From the NCBI GenBank assembly GCA_030549495.1, contig JAUIRK010000649.1:124001-188000 (forward strand): a DNA stretch of 64,000 bases. Direction: 5' to 3'. The notes under the pieces were generated by a model. It did no database searches, was not told where the DNA came from, and saw nothing but the letters and a program-made list of their open reading frames with translations. The stretch comes from Nectonema munidae (lineage: Eukaryota; Nematomorpha; Nectonematoida; Nectonematidae). The position numbers and the translations under genes were made by a program. Below, one piece after another: positions 20,521-35,500 of this stretch. Every line of letters starts with the position of its first letter. Position 1 is the first letter of the stretch.

Positions 20521-23500
20521 GATATAGAGTATTGTCATAATGGGTCCCTCCAAAAGAATTTCCAGCTACGTCACATTAGGTGACTCCTAATGCAGTCTAA
20601 ATATGATGTAAACCAATTTTTGATAAGTAACATAAAGTCTTCTCATTTTTGTTCAAGAAGGCTAGCAGAAAAAAAATGATAAAACATTCAAGTTATTCCT
20701 TTTCACTACTTCAAAGTTAGACAGTTGGTTAATTACTTTTTTAGACAAAGAGCAAGCTACGTAATTGGTAAATTAGTCAGTTAAGTTAAAAGAGTTGTTG
20801 TTTTTTCTTCCATCAAAATTTTGTCGAACTTTTCCTTACCTATGAAAAACCTTTCTTTGCTCTTTTCAATTTGTTGTATAATAAGATTTCTTGATACACA
20901 CAAGAGGCTACCAATGATTAATGTTTTCCTTATTTAGCATAACACTTGATTGACAAGTGCTCAACCAATTATTAAATGGGCCTTAGTTTAAGGGTTGATG
21001 TTAGGTTTAGTGTTAGCGCCATCGTACATGCATGCATTTACATATGAATTATTTCTCATTCTTGACAAACTTTCTTATTTATTTGTAATAATACACGTCT
21101 GACACAAAAAAAACATCTCAGCGGACACGCATACACTGAAATACTAAAATGTTGAATACCTTTTTTGAGGAAGCTTGAGCTCCACTGCTTTTCTGTTGAC
21201 TGGCACTGCTGGACGCGGAAACAAACTTGGAGGATTTGAAAGAGTCTGCCTCAATGCTTGCTATTGCTGCGGATCTAGCATCACTGTTTTCGTGAGTTTT
21301 CAAGCTAACTGAATGATATCATTTAAAAAATTAGGTACACAAAGAAACAACATCAAGTACTGTGTTCTTCGAACACGTGACGCAATAACTATTTCAATGT
21401 CCACTCACCACCCCCAACCCATTAGGGGTTTAGGACAGTTTGGTGCATTTTTTTGGCACGGACAATTTTAGTTCGAGTTTTTTTGGCACAAAGGTGAAAC
21501 TAGAACTATGCTTTAAATGATTGAAGATTAAATGCAAGCTATTTTATAAGCTTCGGCGAAGTGTAAGTCTACAAAAGCTTACAGTATTCAAGATGACAAA
21601 TAATTGACACACACACAATAAACTTCCGTTAAGCTTAGACACTGATTATTATTATTATTCATAAGAGAGTGTGGTTGATGACAGGTGAAAGATCATACAT
21701 TGTTTTTGGCGCCATTGTTAAGAGAATGAGCGAGGTGAAGTATGATTAACTTTCTCTTTTAGATTATTATAAAGTTGTTGATCTTTTTCTCTTTAACTCA
21801 AGCTTTTTAACTTGTTTTTTTTATTTTACAAAATTATTTTCTGAAAAACAGCCATTAGATGACATTACTTCAAAGAAACGCCATCCCACTTATAAAATAA
21901 AATTTCTTACACGCAATAATGAAACGGGATAGAAAATTTGATAAAAATAAAAAATGTTGTAATGTAAAATATAATGCAAAAATTGCGTTTTTTAAGCAAA
22001 ATTTTTCATCCCTCATTCCCAATGATGCTATATGGTGCGTCACGCTTCGAAATTACGGTAAAAAAATACGATTAGAAATTGCGTTCTAAAAATATTGAAG
22101 TTTGGTACATATTATTAATAGGCAGAGAGTATATTAAGGAATATTGGAGGCATTCATTCACAAAGGTAAAAAATGAAAAAAATCTTTTCAATCATGTTTG
22201 CGAGGACTTTTTTTTCCAAAATTTGGAAACTTTTTTTAAATATCGTATTTCTCTATTCCGATACGATTTTAGAGTAAGAAAATAAGTGAAGTAGGCCATC
22301 ACTTCTTATGCCCGCCTTACATTTCTTGTTTATCTTGCAAATATCCCCACTTTCCCTAGCGCGTTTCTTCAAACACCTAACATTTTATTAGCTACACTAA
22401 ATTCATTTTCTACCATACATTATGCGAAAGTTGGAGAAATTTATCCCTTTTTCCATATCCAAATTTTATAGTTTCCTCCTTTTTATATCACCATTGAACT
22501 TTTAAGATGATTGAATTTTTTTCCTAGAGAATTTAATTCACAGGAGAATTTAAATTTTTTAAAAACTTTGATAAAATTATGCGAAATGTGTAGGTGTTTC
22601 AATGAAGGAAAACTTTTCAAGCATAACAACACTCGTTATTCTTAAGTTTTACAGTGCTACCTAAGAATTCCGAAACCCAGCTTTCGGGGTGCAGAGCGCT
22701 GAACTAGTTCGATTCTTCAATTCGCCATTTTAGTTCTGGTTTGTCTTCTTTCAATTCTAAATATTTTTTTCTTTTGCAATTCTACTTTATCCTTTTGCAA
22801 TTTTATCTGAATTTAATACCTTAATTTTGTTGTGTTCATATTTTTTTTATGTTTCATTTTTAGGTAAACTTCTTTTGTGATATGGTAACATTATTTTCAG
22901 ATTAAAATTTTAAAATAAATAAAAATTTGTAATAATTTATTTGCAAGTTCCTTGTGAAAAATTTAGATTTCAACTGAAAATAATGTTAAAATATTTTTAA
23001 AAAAGTTAAAACAAAAATGACACATGTCAAAACAATTCAGATAGAACTGCAAAAAGACACAAAATAGAATTGCAAAAGGAGAAAATAGAAGGAAAAATGG
23101 TCTAATGGTCTAATCTAAAAATTAGTCTAATGGACTAATGGGCCGCTTTCTTTTTCAATGGGATTTTATAATTAAAATTTTTTGAAACACTGATTTCACT
23201 TGGTCCTCCCAAAGGCTTAGACCAGTGCTCTTCAAAGCGTGGGGTAGCGCTTTCAAGATGCCGCAAAATTTTTAGTGGGCGTTGTGAAAAGTTACGCGAA
23301 ACGTTATTAGTATTAGTTTGTAAATATTTTTCTTGAATGAATGAAACAAACAAATATTTTGCATAGCTTTATATGATTGCCACACTTTGGAACATTAAAA
23401 ATCATTTTGGATGGAATAAAAAGTTCATGTTCTCTTTCCACTATTTGCAAGTGATTCAAATACTTTTAAGCTTTCCAAAGCCCATAGAAAATGTGACAGT

Positions 23501-26500
23501 GGTGATATCAGAATTAATTTCACTGATATCAAAGCGAACATTTAAATTTGGAAGATGAAAATCAAACTCAAGCATCACATGGAATTCCACGTATTTTTTA
23601 TTCTGAAGGAAAATATATTTTATAAAATGGGAAGCATTTCTTTGACATAATGGCGTCTAAGGGGGCGTTTTTTTTCATTCAAAAATGTCTTCTAGGGGGC
23701 GTTGAGTAGGAAAAGTTTACGAAAACAAATAGTTAAACCATTGAACATTTTGTCTTGCAGCCTTCTTTCTCTTTGATCCTCAGTATCTTTAGTTGCTAAT
23801 GCAAAATAACAATTTTCTTTCCTCAATTTTTAAATTTCCTGAATAAAGAAGCATCTTTGAATTTGATATTCTTTAAAATTATTTCTGAAATAGATAAACC
23901 TGAAGACAAACTACTCTCAATAAATCATAAACATGGCCAAGGCTTTGGATTCAATCATGCTAGCTTACACCTTCGAAACATATACCCTATTCTCTTCCAA
24001 CATATTTGGTTGAGAGTGGCTTTGTCTTTGACAAAACTTGACCACTAAGAAGGCAACTGACCATGACAACAAGCAAGGGCCTCTGAACATTGAATTAGAA
24101 TGTTCAGACATATTCCCACCTCCTAAGCGAATCATAAAAGGATAGGCTTTCCAACAGAAATCTTTGTTGTTAAAATAAATCTTACTTAAATTCTTTCTTC
24201 CATAAGTCAATAGCATTCTGTCTCTCTTCTCTAAAAAAATAAATAAAAAATCGTTAACATATGTCATATTCATTTATTTCACGATCAAAAAAGGATATAT
24301 GGTTCAAGGAGAAAAAGGTATACATTTCAGTAAAGTATAGATTACAATGATTCACACAACTGAGCACTAATAAAAATAATCTGTCTGAATAGAAAAATCA
24401 ACGAAAAAACATTTTTTTTTAAATTGAACACGAATTTTCCATTTAGACCAATAAAAAATTGCTTAAACTTGAACGAAATGGAAAAAGTTTATTGAAAACA
24501 AACAATTAATTTTTGTGTAAGACAAACAAAATTCAAGAAAGTACATTTTTTCTGGAAACACAAAAGACATCTAATTACCAATTGGTTGATTCGCTTTTCA
24601 CTTTTTTCTCTTTTTTAGTGAAGTTTTTGAGATCAATAAAGTGTAAAAAAATTTTATGTCAACAAAAATAAAAAAACAGCTTCATCATAATGTTAACCTT
24701 AACAAACCAAAAAATTAGAGCTTAAAGTTAATTTCAAAGACAGTTTACTGTACTCAAAAATTTTATCAAATATAAAAATCCTTAAGTTTTAAAAAAAAAT
24801 TACAAATATTACTCACACAATTTAAAAAGAAAAAGACTATCTTCAAATTTGAACAATCTTCTATGCAAAGTAAAAAAATTTCGCACTTCAAATTTCATTA
24901 AATAAACAATAAGCTATTGCAAAGTCATTTCGATAAATTTATCTATAAAAATTTCATTTAGTTTGCTATAATCTATAAACTGTAGTAAATTTTTTCAATA
25001 GATAAATTTTCGTTTTAAAACTAAAGAACTGTAATTACATATAAAAAAACACGTAAACTTCTTTTTGTTTTTTTATATGAAGTAGTTGTTAAATTTTGTA
25101 TCAAAAAAAAAGGATTTTTAGATGAAAAATAGGTAGTCCTGAATATTGCACAAACATATTTCTTTTACACTCTAAGCCATTTTCTCTTTGTAAGCTTACT
25201 ACTACTTATCACGATGATATTTTAATTGTAAAGGTTTCTTACTTTTAAAATTTGAAAAGGGAGCTACTCTAAAACAAAATTGATAGTTGTGTTTCTTTTA
25301 AAAGAGGTTTTTTTTTTAAAAAAAAATACAATTTTTCTGACGACAACAACAACAAATGACAATAATAATAATCATGAGTTTTACGGCTATTATGCCAGCG
25401 AGCTAGGGTGTAGCCGGATATTACAATTATGAAAAGAAGAAACGATTTTGTTTCTCCATTCATTTCTATTCTGTTCATCTCCTACCTTAAGTCCTCTTTT
25501 TTCAAATGTCCTTTTTCACTACTTCCCCCAACTAATTTTTGGTCCACCTCGGTGCTTGCCTCTTATTTTTTCTTAAAATAGATTTTTATAATGAACTCTC
25601 CTCTAGGTCTTCTGTTTATGTGTCCAAACCATCTCAGTCTTAGTTTTTGAATTATTACATGACAACAAATAAATAAATATTTTAGTAAAAAAACTTAAAA
25701 AAAAACTTTCAAATAAAAGATTAGGTATACTGCTAGAATACTCTACACCAGAGGTCGGCAAAATTCGGGTTAAGTTTGGATAGACCAAAATCTTTTTTTC
25801 CGCTCGGTCTAATATGAAAGAAAACTTAATGAAAAAAGTATGAAAGAAGCTTAATGAAATAGCCCTTTGTCGTTGTATGCTTTTTAATCTCGGTTAAGCT
25901 TTGAACAAGCGCGCTCTCTATTTCTGATAAGAACAGGTGCTATATTAACAGATCCAAACTAGTTATGATTTTATCAATTTTTTTTTTGGAATAAACTTTT
26001 CTTAATTGATTTCATCCCAGGAAAGATATAAAAGTAGATTATGATTAAAAAATCTTCTTCATTAAGCAAAAATATCAAGAGCATGAAATATATTACTGAA
26101 ATTTAAAGCATGTTGGATGCAAATATTTTTCACAAATATTGCTTACATTCAGAGCCGCCAATCTTTGGCTGTTTCAACTCCACAGAAACGTCCTCTTTAT
26201 CCATAGGGTCCAGTACGAGTATAAGAATTTTTTAAAAAAGCCCTACGATTTTATAGAGTTATAACATTTCTATTTGATAATTTTCTAAAGTTGATATTTA
26301 TTGTATATTTATATTTTTTGTTAATTTTAGGGCGACTAATAAATGTTGATCATTTTTATGCCAACATGTAGACATAATAATTATCAATATTCATTTTAGG
26401 ATAAAAGACATCACTCAATCACAATTCGCACTCTTTACCTGTCACTCATAAGCCTTGGAGTTCGCTGGAAACATCAATAAACCACATTTTACTCAAAATT

Positions 26501-29500
26501 GCTTAAACCCATATAGCAGTACGAAAATATTTAGACTGTTAAAATCACAACACAGAAGTAAATAATAATTCTTAGCGCAATAATATGATATCTAAGACTT
26601 ATGTATCTAACTTTCGATTACATTGAAAAATAATTTAATGATCATAGTGATAGAATTACCATTTGTAGTTATATTTGCTCCATTTGCAATTCTATTTTGT
26701 CTTTTTGGAATTTTATTTGGTCTTTTTGCAATTCTATTTTGTTCTTTTTCAATTCTAGTTTGTTCTTTTTCAAATCTATTTTGTCTTTTTCCAAATCGTT
26801 TTTTAGTAATTTGGCCCCAATATTTAGACCCGAAACGGTGAGGGAGTTTATATTTATAATAAAACTTAATATTAAAATCATTTATATTATTTAATATTGA
26901 AACCACCTAACTCTAGTTCAAAGAATCTTTTTTAAAGAATATAAGTGTAATTGATATTGGAGAAAATAGCATAAAATTATTCCTTTTTGCAATTCGGTAG
27001 GGATATCATTAAATTATTTAATCCAGGACTATCCAACTTTTTATAATAGCATATGTGCCAGATATTTAGTTTTCGGGTGATGATTCGCTAAAAATATTCT
27101 ATTCTCTTTCAACTCAAATTAAAATTTTAAAAGTGGCATTCATAGGAATAAAAATTTAGACAAGCAATTATAAAAAGTGTAAAGTCAAATTTTTAAAAGG
27201 ATATTTGAAGTTCTTATATTTAGAAGAGTTAATTTTTATTCTTCATCATGTCCTATAGAAAAAAATCCTTTTATCAGCGCAAGGATTTCTCATTATCAAA
27301 GATCTTAAAAATTGGATAAAAATCAATGCAATAATTTTCAATATGGCAAGTGATCAATCCAATATTTCTGATCATATGATACACCAAGAAGTTGCATCGT
27401 TGGTATCGGAATATAAGCAGTAAAATTGAAAGATCGGATTCGAACTGAGACCTTCAAGAATGAAATCCACATTCTAGACAACCCTATACATATCCCTACA
27501 GAGATGTAGCCAGACTTTAAGATGAAAAGGTTCATAAACATATTTACGAGGAGGGGGTCCGTTAAGCAAGATAAAGCTCGTTCTGTGGCCTGAGAGGGGG
27601 GGGGGAGCGAAGTAAACTTAACACTACCAGTTGAATGCGTATAAGAAAATAGAATATACCTGCAGTAAGCAAATCTTGTCTTGTTTTATTTTTCAAGCTC
27701 ATAAAATCCACCTTAAATAAGAAAAAGGAATGATTGAAGATTGGCCTTAAAATCATGGAAGAGCGAGAAACGCTGAATAAAATCAAACAACGAAGTTTTA
27801 ATCCTGAAAAATGAGTATGGATTTTATTATAATTTATTTTATATGAATTGTAATTCAAATTGAACATATGTTTCTAGACCGTGATTTCCCAACCCGAAAG
27901 GCGAAAATTGAAGAAATCCTATTATGAAAAAAAGGCCTTTTAATTTTTTTATGTTTTTTTATTTTTAATTGTGAATAGTTAAAGGCATTAAAATTGATTG
28001 CATTATTTTTAATTTATTCAAAAAAATGAAGATTTCAAAATTTGAAAATGATTACAAAAGTTTTAGGTTTTGTAAAATTTCAACAAAATTTGGCTCTATT
28101 TGGGATTATTCCAAAAAATGTTACACCCACTTTACATCTTTTTCGTTGCTTTTACAACCCGTATATTTATATACGAGTGTGTAGCAACGAGGCGTGAGGA
28201 AGGTTGGTTGGATACTGGGTTTCGATAACTCAAGGTCTTTGGTTCGCTCCCACATGAAGCCCACTTTCCTCATAGTTCGATAGAAGTGGCGCAATTGTGC
28301 CTTCTCAATGAAAACACTCCACGACAGTGGCGTAACCATGAGAATTGCCTCTCGGGGTGGGTCATAAATTTGACGCCTCTTTTTATTTAAAAAAATTGGC
28401 TAAAAACGCATAAAATTTTATTTATTTATAAATTAGTTTTATAAAAATGCTTATAATAGAAAATAATGCTTTAATATGAAAATAAAAAAACTGAAAATTT
28501 ATTTAATTACATACAAATATTCATTTTCAACTTTTTGTAGATGAACTTTTCTAGCTTTTTTGTTAGCAAACTCTTCAATAACTTCGTCAAAAACTTTTTT
28601 CAGGTCTCAGATTTGTTGCGTATGCATGTTTTTTTTGTGTTTGTCAAATGAAAATCTCTTATAACACAAACTGTTATAAAGATCTTAACATCATATTGAT
28701 TTCAATATATGAGTGATTTCAAAATATGCCGCCCCTAAAAATGTGCCCCGCGGGGCGGACCGCCCCCACCTAGTTACGCCACTGCTCCACAGTACATTTA
28801 TCTTATATATCCACACATGTGTATACTATATGTTAAAAATAAATTGTTACCATATGTAAAATGTATCTTCAATTGTTAAATCTACTGTTTAAATTGAGTG
28901 CAGCCCCCTCCCTCCACCCCTCACCCCCTCTCAATTTTCCAAGCCTCTCCACTCAATTTTTCAAGCTTAAATAAGTTTTAAATGAATTACATCCGATAAA
29001 GTGCGCTTGTGAAGAAGTCTTTTCTTTGTACATTCGTAGTTTCAATAAATATTTTATAAAATTGTCTAGAGTATTTTTTGAGTATCAAGCTGCTCTAACA
29101 ATAGGAATCAGCACTGCATCCTGTGAGAGAAGTTTTTCGACCCTTAAAAGAGTTTTTGAAATATTTCAAAGAAAATTCAAGAAGGCTGAATGTTTGTAAA
29201 TAGCTTTATTACTCTAAAAATGATATATTTTTAATAAAATGATTTTCTTCTTTCACTTTTGTTTTATAATAGTTAATTATACTCCTCAATCCTCATCACC
29301 TTACTTTTATGACTTTTATAGTGTGTATTTTCATAATGTATAGTTTCAGCCCCTTTGAGCCCCCCCTCCAAAAATTTTTGGTTAGCGCGGGCTCTGGTTG
29401 AGTGATAAACTATATATTATGTATTATAAGCAGGATGTGACTTATAACGGAAATAAAGGAAAATCTTCTCAAGACTTTTTAAAACAATATAAAAATAATT

Positions 29501-32500
29501 GGATGTATTTCAATGTTTTGCCTATTTAAAATGAAAAATAAAAAAAATTATTTAAAATAAATTGAAAAAAAATATAAAAAATATGTTACATTCTGATTGT
29601 TCACAACATCGTATTCTTTCTATTTTGTTTGAAAAAGGTAAGATTTCGATAAGTTTTCAGAATATTTCGGTTTATTTCTGTTTTTCAGCTTATAATAATA
29701 AATGAATTAAAAAGCATTCATACCAAATATCCTAATTTAGGCCGGTCTATACCGATTTAAACACTTCAACTTGATTCCAGATTTTGGGATAAAAATTATG
29801 ATCAGAATTCGGATTTAAAAAAAATGTACAAAAAAACATTTTATCCTATTTCCTTAACTTATTTTTTTATTTTAATAAAAATCTATTTCAAACTCAAAGG
29901 CTGAGTGTAAAAGAATTTTTGGTATAATAAAAAAGACTGAACTCCAAACAATCCTACTAACATCACAATGGAGATTGCGCAAATTATTGTGAATTTGAAG
30001 CTGGACGACAGCACATGTTAACGGCTCTAAGGAGCTTCAAAAAATTGTTGAATAAGCTGAAAGCAGTGGTGTATTTAAATTTTTTTTGTAAGGGTTCCAT
30101 TTTTTTAAATTATAAAAATAAAAAAAACTATTCAAGATAGTACAAAAAAAAATTCAATTACCAACTAATAAAACCTAAAATATTTTTAAGAAATTTAATT
30201 GGCTAATTATTATTATTTAGTTATATTTTATATATTTTCACCTAGCGAGAAGGGGACATGGCCAAGTGCCCCCCGCCCCTTAAATACAGGTTTGATTGAA
30301 AGCTATTTTTAATTTTTTTATAAAAAAAAAATCCGTCCATATACACTTTTGTACTATTTTTTTATTATTACAATAAGCTTTTTTTAGACCAAAACCATAA
30401 ATTTAAGAATTATAAAACTTAATGAATATATTTTAATTACCTTCAAATTTTCAATAAAATAGAAATAAGTATTGCAATTTTATGATGTATAAAACTTATG
30501 AAGCATATTCTGCAGAAAAAATACCAATAACAGTGTAAAAGATAAGATCTACAAGTCATAATCCTGATTTTCGATTTAAAAAAGTTCAAAATGTTCGCAA
30601 GTATGTGAAATAATAATCTTCATGAAATAATAATTGTCGTTTGTTTAGGTATATAAAATCCATTAAAAAAGATAAGAACAGGATTCCTACGAAGAATTTC
30701 TACGACTTATTGCCTCCTTTCTTTTACAATTTCATTTCATTTATATATAAACCAGGCGATTTCCATTTCTTGGTACACTGGTCCGTAAAGAGTTGTAAAT
30801 ACAAAAATACACATTGAGATACACATCGTATAAATGTTTGCTTTGTTCTGATAAAAATATCGATAAGTTTTGAGAAGAAAATAAGTTAGAAAGGCACACT
30901 CCAAAGCAGAGGAACTAGGGTAATGTTGTTGAAAAATAATTTTACCAATTCAATCCGTCAAGAGTATTCTCTTCTCCAATACCGATTGGAACATAGGGAC
31001 TTATAAATAGAGATTTATATGAAGACCAAAAAATTTTCATTCAAAATAAGTTCGGCTTAAAGGATCCGTAAAAAGTTTAAGACGCGGAATTTAAAAAATA
31101 GATGACAAATCCGATTCATAAGTAAATCATAAATTGCCTAAGAGTTTCATGTTATTACTAAAAGCACTGCAGTCATTTCATGAAATTCCTAGGAATTACA
31201 GGATATTTTTAGATATTTTAGTGGATTCATTGAATTCCTAGTAGGAAGAGTGAATTCACGAATTCTCTGAAAGTTTCAGGGGTTTCCTAGAATACCTGAT
31301 TTCATAGTCTTACTTTAACGTGTATAAAACTAATAATAATTTGGGGTAATCAATATTTCGAGGTATTGATTACCAGCATCCTTTTTGAATAAAAGAAATA
31401 AAAAAATTCACCTTTTTAACGGCTTCTTCTTTATCCCTGTGCTTTTCTTTATCATCAACCGATCTAAAGAAGAAAATTTTTTTAAATATCAACAATATAC
31501 ATTACTTTTAACAAAAAAAATCACTTTTTTCAACTTTAGCAAAAAAAATAATAAACTTTACAATATTTTTTAATTACAGCGTTTTACGAAAATAAGCCAA
31601 AACAGTTAGAACATAAATTTTGGCTAAAACGGAAGCACTTATCATTTATGTGACATAAAACACCTTATAAATATCTTTGAATAAAGGCAAGATGATAATT
31701 CTCTTCGCCAATGCAGCTTTATGTCAGACACGATTCTTGAGTGTCACACCAGAAAAGAGACAAAAAACCACTCTTTACGCGCACTACCAAACTCAAATTC
31801 TACATAAATTTGCATAATTTTGTCAGAGAAGTACATAAATACAAATATATACATACTCTTGATACGTCGTCAAAGATCTACTGATAAGTGTTAAGAAAAA
31901 AAAGAAAATTTATTGAAGGCTTTTCTGAAAAGAAGACTCATCAAAAATATTTTGTTTTCAAGTAACATTAAAATGGAACAACGCCTCAAGGAACAAACAT
32001 GAAAAAAGAGAATGAAAAATTTCATACATATAAATTCAACAAAGTGTGTGAACAAGAAGGGTTAAATGATAACAAAACAAAAAAACGTATAAACCTTCTG
32101 TTTGTGAGAAGAGAACGGTTTTAAAAATTGCATATTGTTCACATATTTAGAGCGTAGAGAAGGATGGCTCAATATATACAAATTCTTTACACCCTAATGT
32201 TCAAAAAACTGGACAGAGATCGATTTTAGAGATCTTAATTTCTTCAGAATTTAAAGGATTTTATCTTCTCAATTATCCAGAAAAAATTTAATTTTGATAG
32301 CAGTGAAAGTTGTTGATAACATTCGAGAAAAATCTAGAGTCCGCGTTTGTGGACAAAAGAACCATGTATAGAGTAGAGAGATTGATAGCTATTTATTTTT
32401 TATTTGGTTGTGTGCATCGCATCCAAAGAAAGATTATTATTGTTCTTCCATGGATCACTGGGTTAAGAACCTATGCTTCCACTACTAAGCCTTCTGGTGA

Positions 32501-35500
32501 TTTGTAAAAAGTTTTCCGCAACATGTTTCAAATCCTTGAACTTCATTTCGTAAAAAAGATTGAAAATAAAAAAGCAAAAAATTGTATACCCCCTTTTACT
32601 TTTGTTTTTAAGCATTGAAGATTTTCTTGCTCCTCTTGATGATGCTGAAGAAGTTGGCGCTGAGTTGGATGATGAACCCGATTTGAAGGAGCGAATGGAT
32701 CTCACTGAGGAGGAGGAAGAAGTAGAAGAAGAGGTAGATGCTGATCTCAATTGAGAGAGAGAAGTTTTTAGCGAGGATCTTCGTCCATCTTTGCGGCTTT
32801 TCACGTTTTTCTTTGATGAGGAGTAGTGAGCCGGGTTTGAGTGTTGACTGGAGTCGCGTGAAGAAGAAGATGATGAAGCCGATGAGCTTCTACTAGTCTT
32901 ATGCCTTCTAAATGTTTGTTATAGAGAAATGGAAACATCATTTGCCTTATCTGAAATTTGTGGTCAAAAGAAAGGTTGCCAAATTTAGAAGCAAAAAAAT
33001 GGTAATTGAAAATTAAGCATTAAAATAATTATTACCAATAAATACATTTTTAATATGCATATTTGTCTCATAGCAAACTCAATTAAAATTTTATTGATCT
33101 ACAATAAATTCTCATAAGAGAATATAAGTTTGAATTAAAAAATTTTTTTAAGACGTTTTGACTAGGAACAGCTCATTCTAACAATTTAAAGCAAAATAAG
33201 ATCAATTAATATATAGAAAAATTATTGATATATCATTGGCGCTACGCATCAAATCGTTTAATCTTGTTAAGGCATGCGCCTTCCACCTGAAATAAGAAAG
33301 CTAATTTCTTTGAGAAACGATGATAAAATCAGAAATTCTAGCAAAAAAAGAGAAAGAGAGAAGTAGAGAAAGGAGGTAACTGATAGAATCGTTATAAGCA
33401 GCATTTGTTTAGTTTCATTTTAGACATTTTAGCTTCATTTGGCTCCTTTAAATAAAGATTTACAAAATTCGGGCGTATATAAAAACTCTTATTCACGTTT
33501 TGTTCAAGCCCAAGGATTCAAAAATGGCGTCCTGTTTGTACACACAACGATAATAAATATTACAAATTTGAAATAAAAGAAAACTTGTCGGCATAAAATT
33601 CTTCTAAAAAAATTTACCTCAATATCATTTGGTACGCAGCAGGTGAGTTATTGACTTGGTATCATTATTTTAAACAATTCTCCAAAATGGGCGATTACTA
33701 AATTTTCGGAAGAACTTTCCGAGATTTGAAAAGTAAATGATCCTTTTCGGTGTTTTTCGATAATAACCATAATAATAATAATATAATGAGAAAAATCTTA
33801 CGAACCCAAGAAGAATATAGTAATGATACTTTTTCCCAACAAAACATGATTATAACGTTAAACGAGAGTTTCTCAACCATTTTGATTGAATCAGCCAATG
33901 AGATGCTAAAATTTTTCAAAAGCGCCCAATATGAAAGCATTCTTTCACATTTTTATTAAAACTTGAATTTGTATTCTTCATTGCATTTAAGTTCGATAAA
34001 AACTCTTGCTTACCCATTTTTTCAACAGATTCCTATTACAAAAGAAGGGATTTATCACCCATCAATTCTAAGAGTTATGATTAAACAATATATAACTTTA
34101 ATTCAAATTCAGACAACCTCAAATTCTTATGTAAAAAGTAAATTTTTAAAAAAAAATATCTGAAATGCTGAACTGCTTCCTAAAAAAACAGTCCACCTAA
34201 ATTTAATTTTCCTCGAGTAGAAGTGAGTGATTCGTCCACGTTTGAGGAACTCTACAAACTATAAACAAGTAGTGAACATATTCTTATGATAAACAAGTTG
34301 TTCCCTAAACTATAGTGCATAAAACCGTATTAACCAGTTGCAAAATCTTTTTAACCCCAAAGAACTTATTTTCGCAATACAGAAAACGCATTGATGAAAA
34401 TGTTTGACTTTTTTGTTAATTTGATTTTTGATGTATACCTTTTATGCTTTTTTTCTAAAAACATGGAAGTAAATGGAAAAAAAATAAACTTTGATATTTT
34501 AACTTGAGCCTCTCTTTAAGACATTGAAAATGAGTTATGCCTCTGGACATCCCTGCTATAAACCCAAATCAAGAGAGGATGGTGTTAAACAATGATGTAT
34601 GTGCTGCGAAGAGAGCATCAGAAAGGCGAGTGTTTGATGATGGTGGTTATGAATCCACACTCTTGAAGAGTTGATCAACCTTTCTGAGTTGAGTTGAATT
34701 TGCAGAATTGCAAAAAAAGAAGAAGAAGAAGAAAGATAATGAATATTCCTTAAAAACTTTTTATCTGATTTGCAAGAGCTCTTGCATCCTCCTAGGTTGT
34801 TCGCCTTGATAAAAGCGCCATTTTTCATTACTGAAACAGATGACATAGATTCAAAGAAATCAAAGTTAAGTGATATTGAAATATAGTGGAGCTTTGAAAG
34901 GAAAACAAAAAAGTTTTTCAATCAAAGTGAAAAGAGTGATGAGGTGTTTCTTGATGATGATTAGAATTGTGCTGACATATTTTTCTTATAGTAATGATGA
35001 AGACGTTTTTAACGATGAAAATAGCTACTACACGCTATTCTTACATACACATAAAGAGTATTTCTCACAAAATAAGAATTGTGCTTATATCAAATGAGCT
35101 ACCAAAAGAGACAATTTCCAAATATGCAGCAAAATGTATCTTTAAAAAGATTCATAAAATGGAGAGAGATGTCTTCTTCACACACTTGAAAATAAACTAC
35201 TCTAAGTCAAGAAATTTTAGCCGTAGTTAAATTTGCGTGATTTGTGAGTTAAAAAAAGTTGATGTAGTGTTATTTTCACGAGCAATCATATATTTTCAAA
35301 ATTATCTTCATATGTTAAACCTAATTTTCTCGGCAAGAATTTCAGATTAATGTCTTACCAAGTTCAAGCCCACTAATTTATTATTATATCAATGATTTCT
35401 CATCTTACGCAAGCAAGATAATACATGATAGTAGTAGTGGGGTTTTTAGCATCACAAAAATCCAATCTTCAAAGTGTGGAACGTATATAACACCAGAATA

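Noticed and set aside
20323-20553. Proline-rich minus-strand frame
   Set aside because: It is a translation of poly-G as CCC; low-complexity artefact.
26607-26906. Coiled-coil-like K/E-rich minus-strand frames
   Set aside because: Periodic translation of the 21-bp minisatellite in two frames; no splice sites were seen that fit the neighbouring exons.
32560-32754. Acidic + strand frame (Asp/Glu-rich)
   Set aside because: It is the complement of Ser/Arg codons in RSRC1-like exon 2, where both strands stay open; splice phases support the minus strand.
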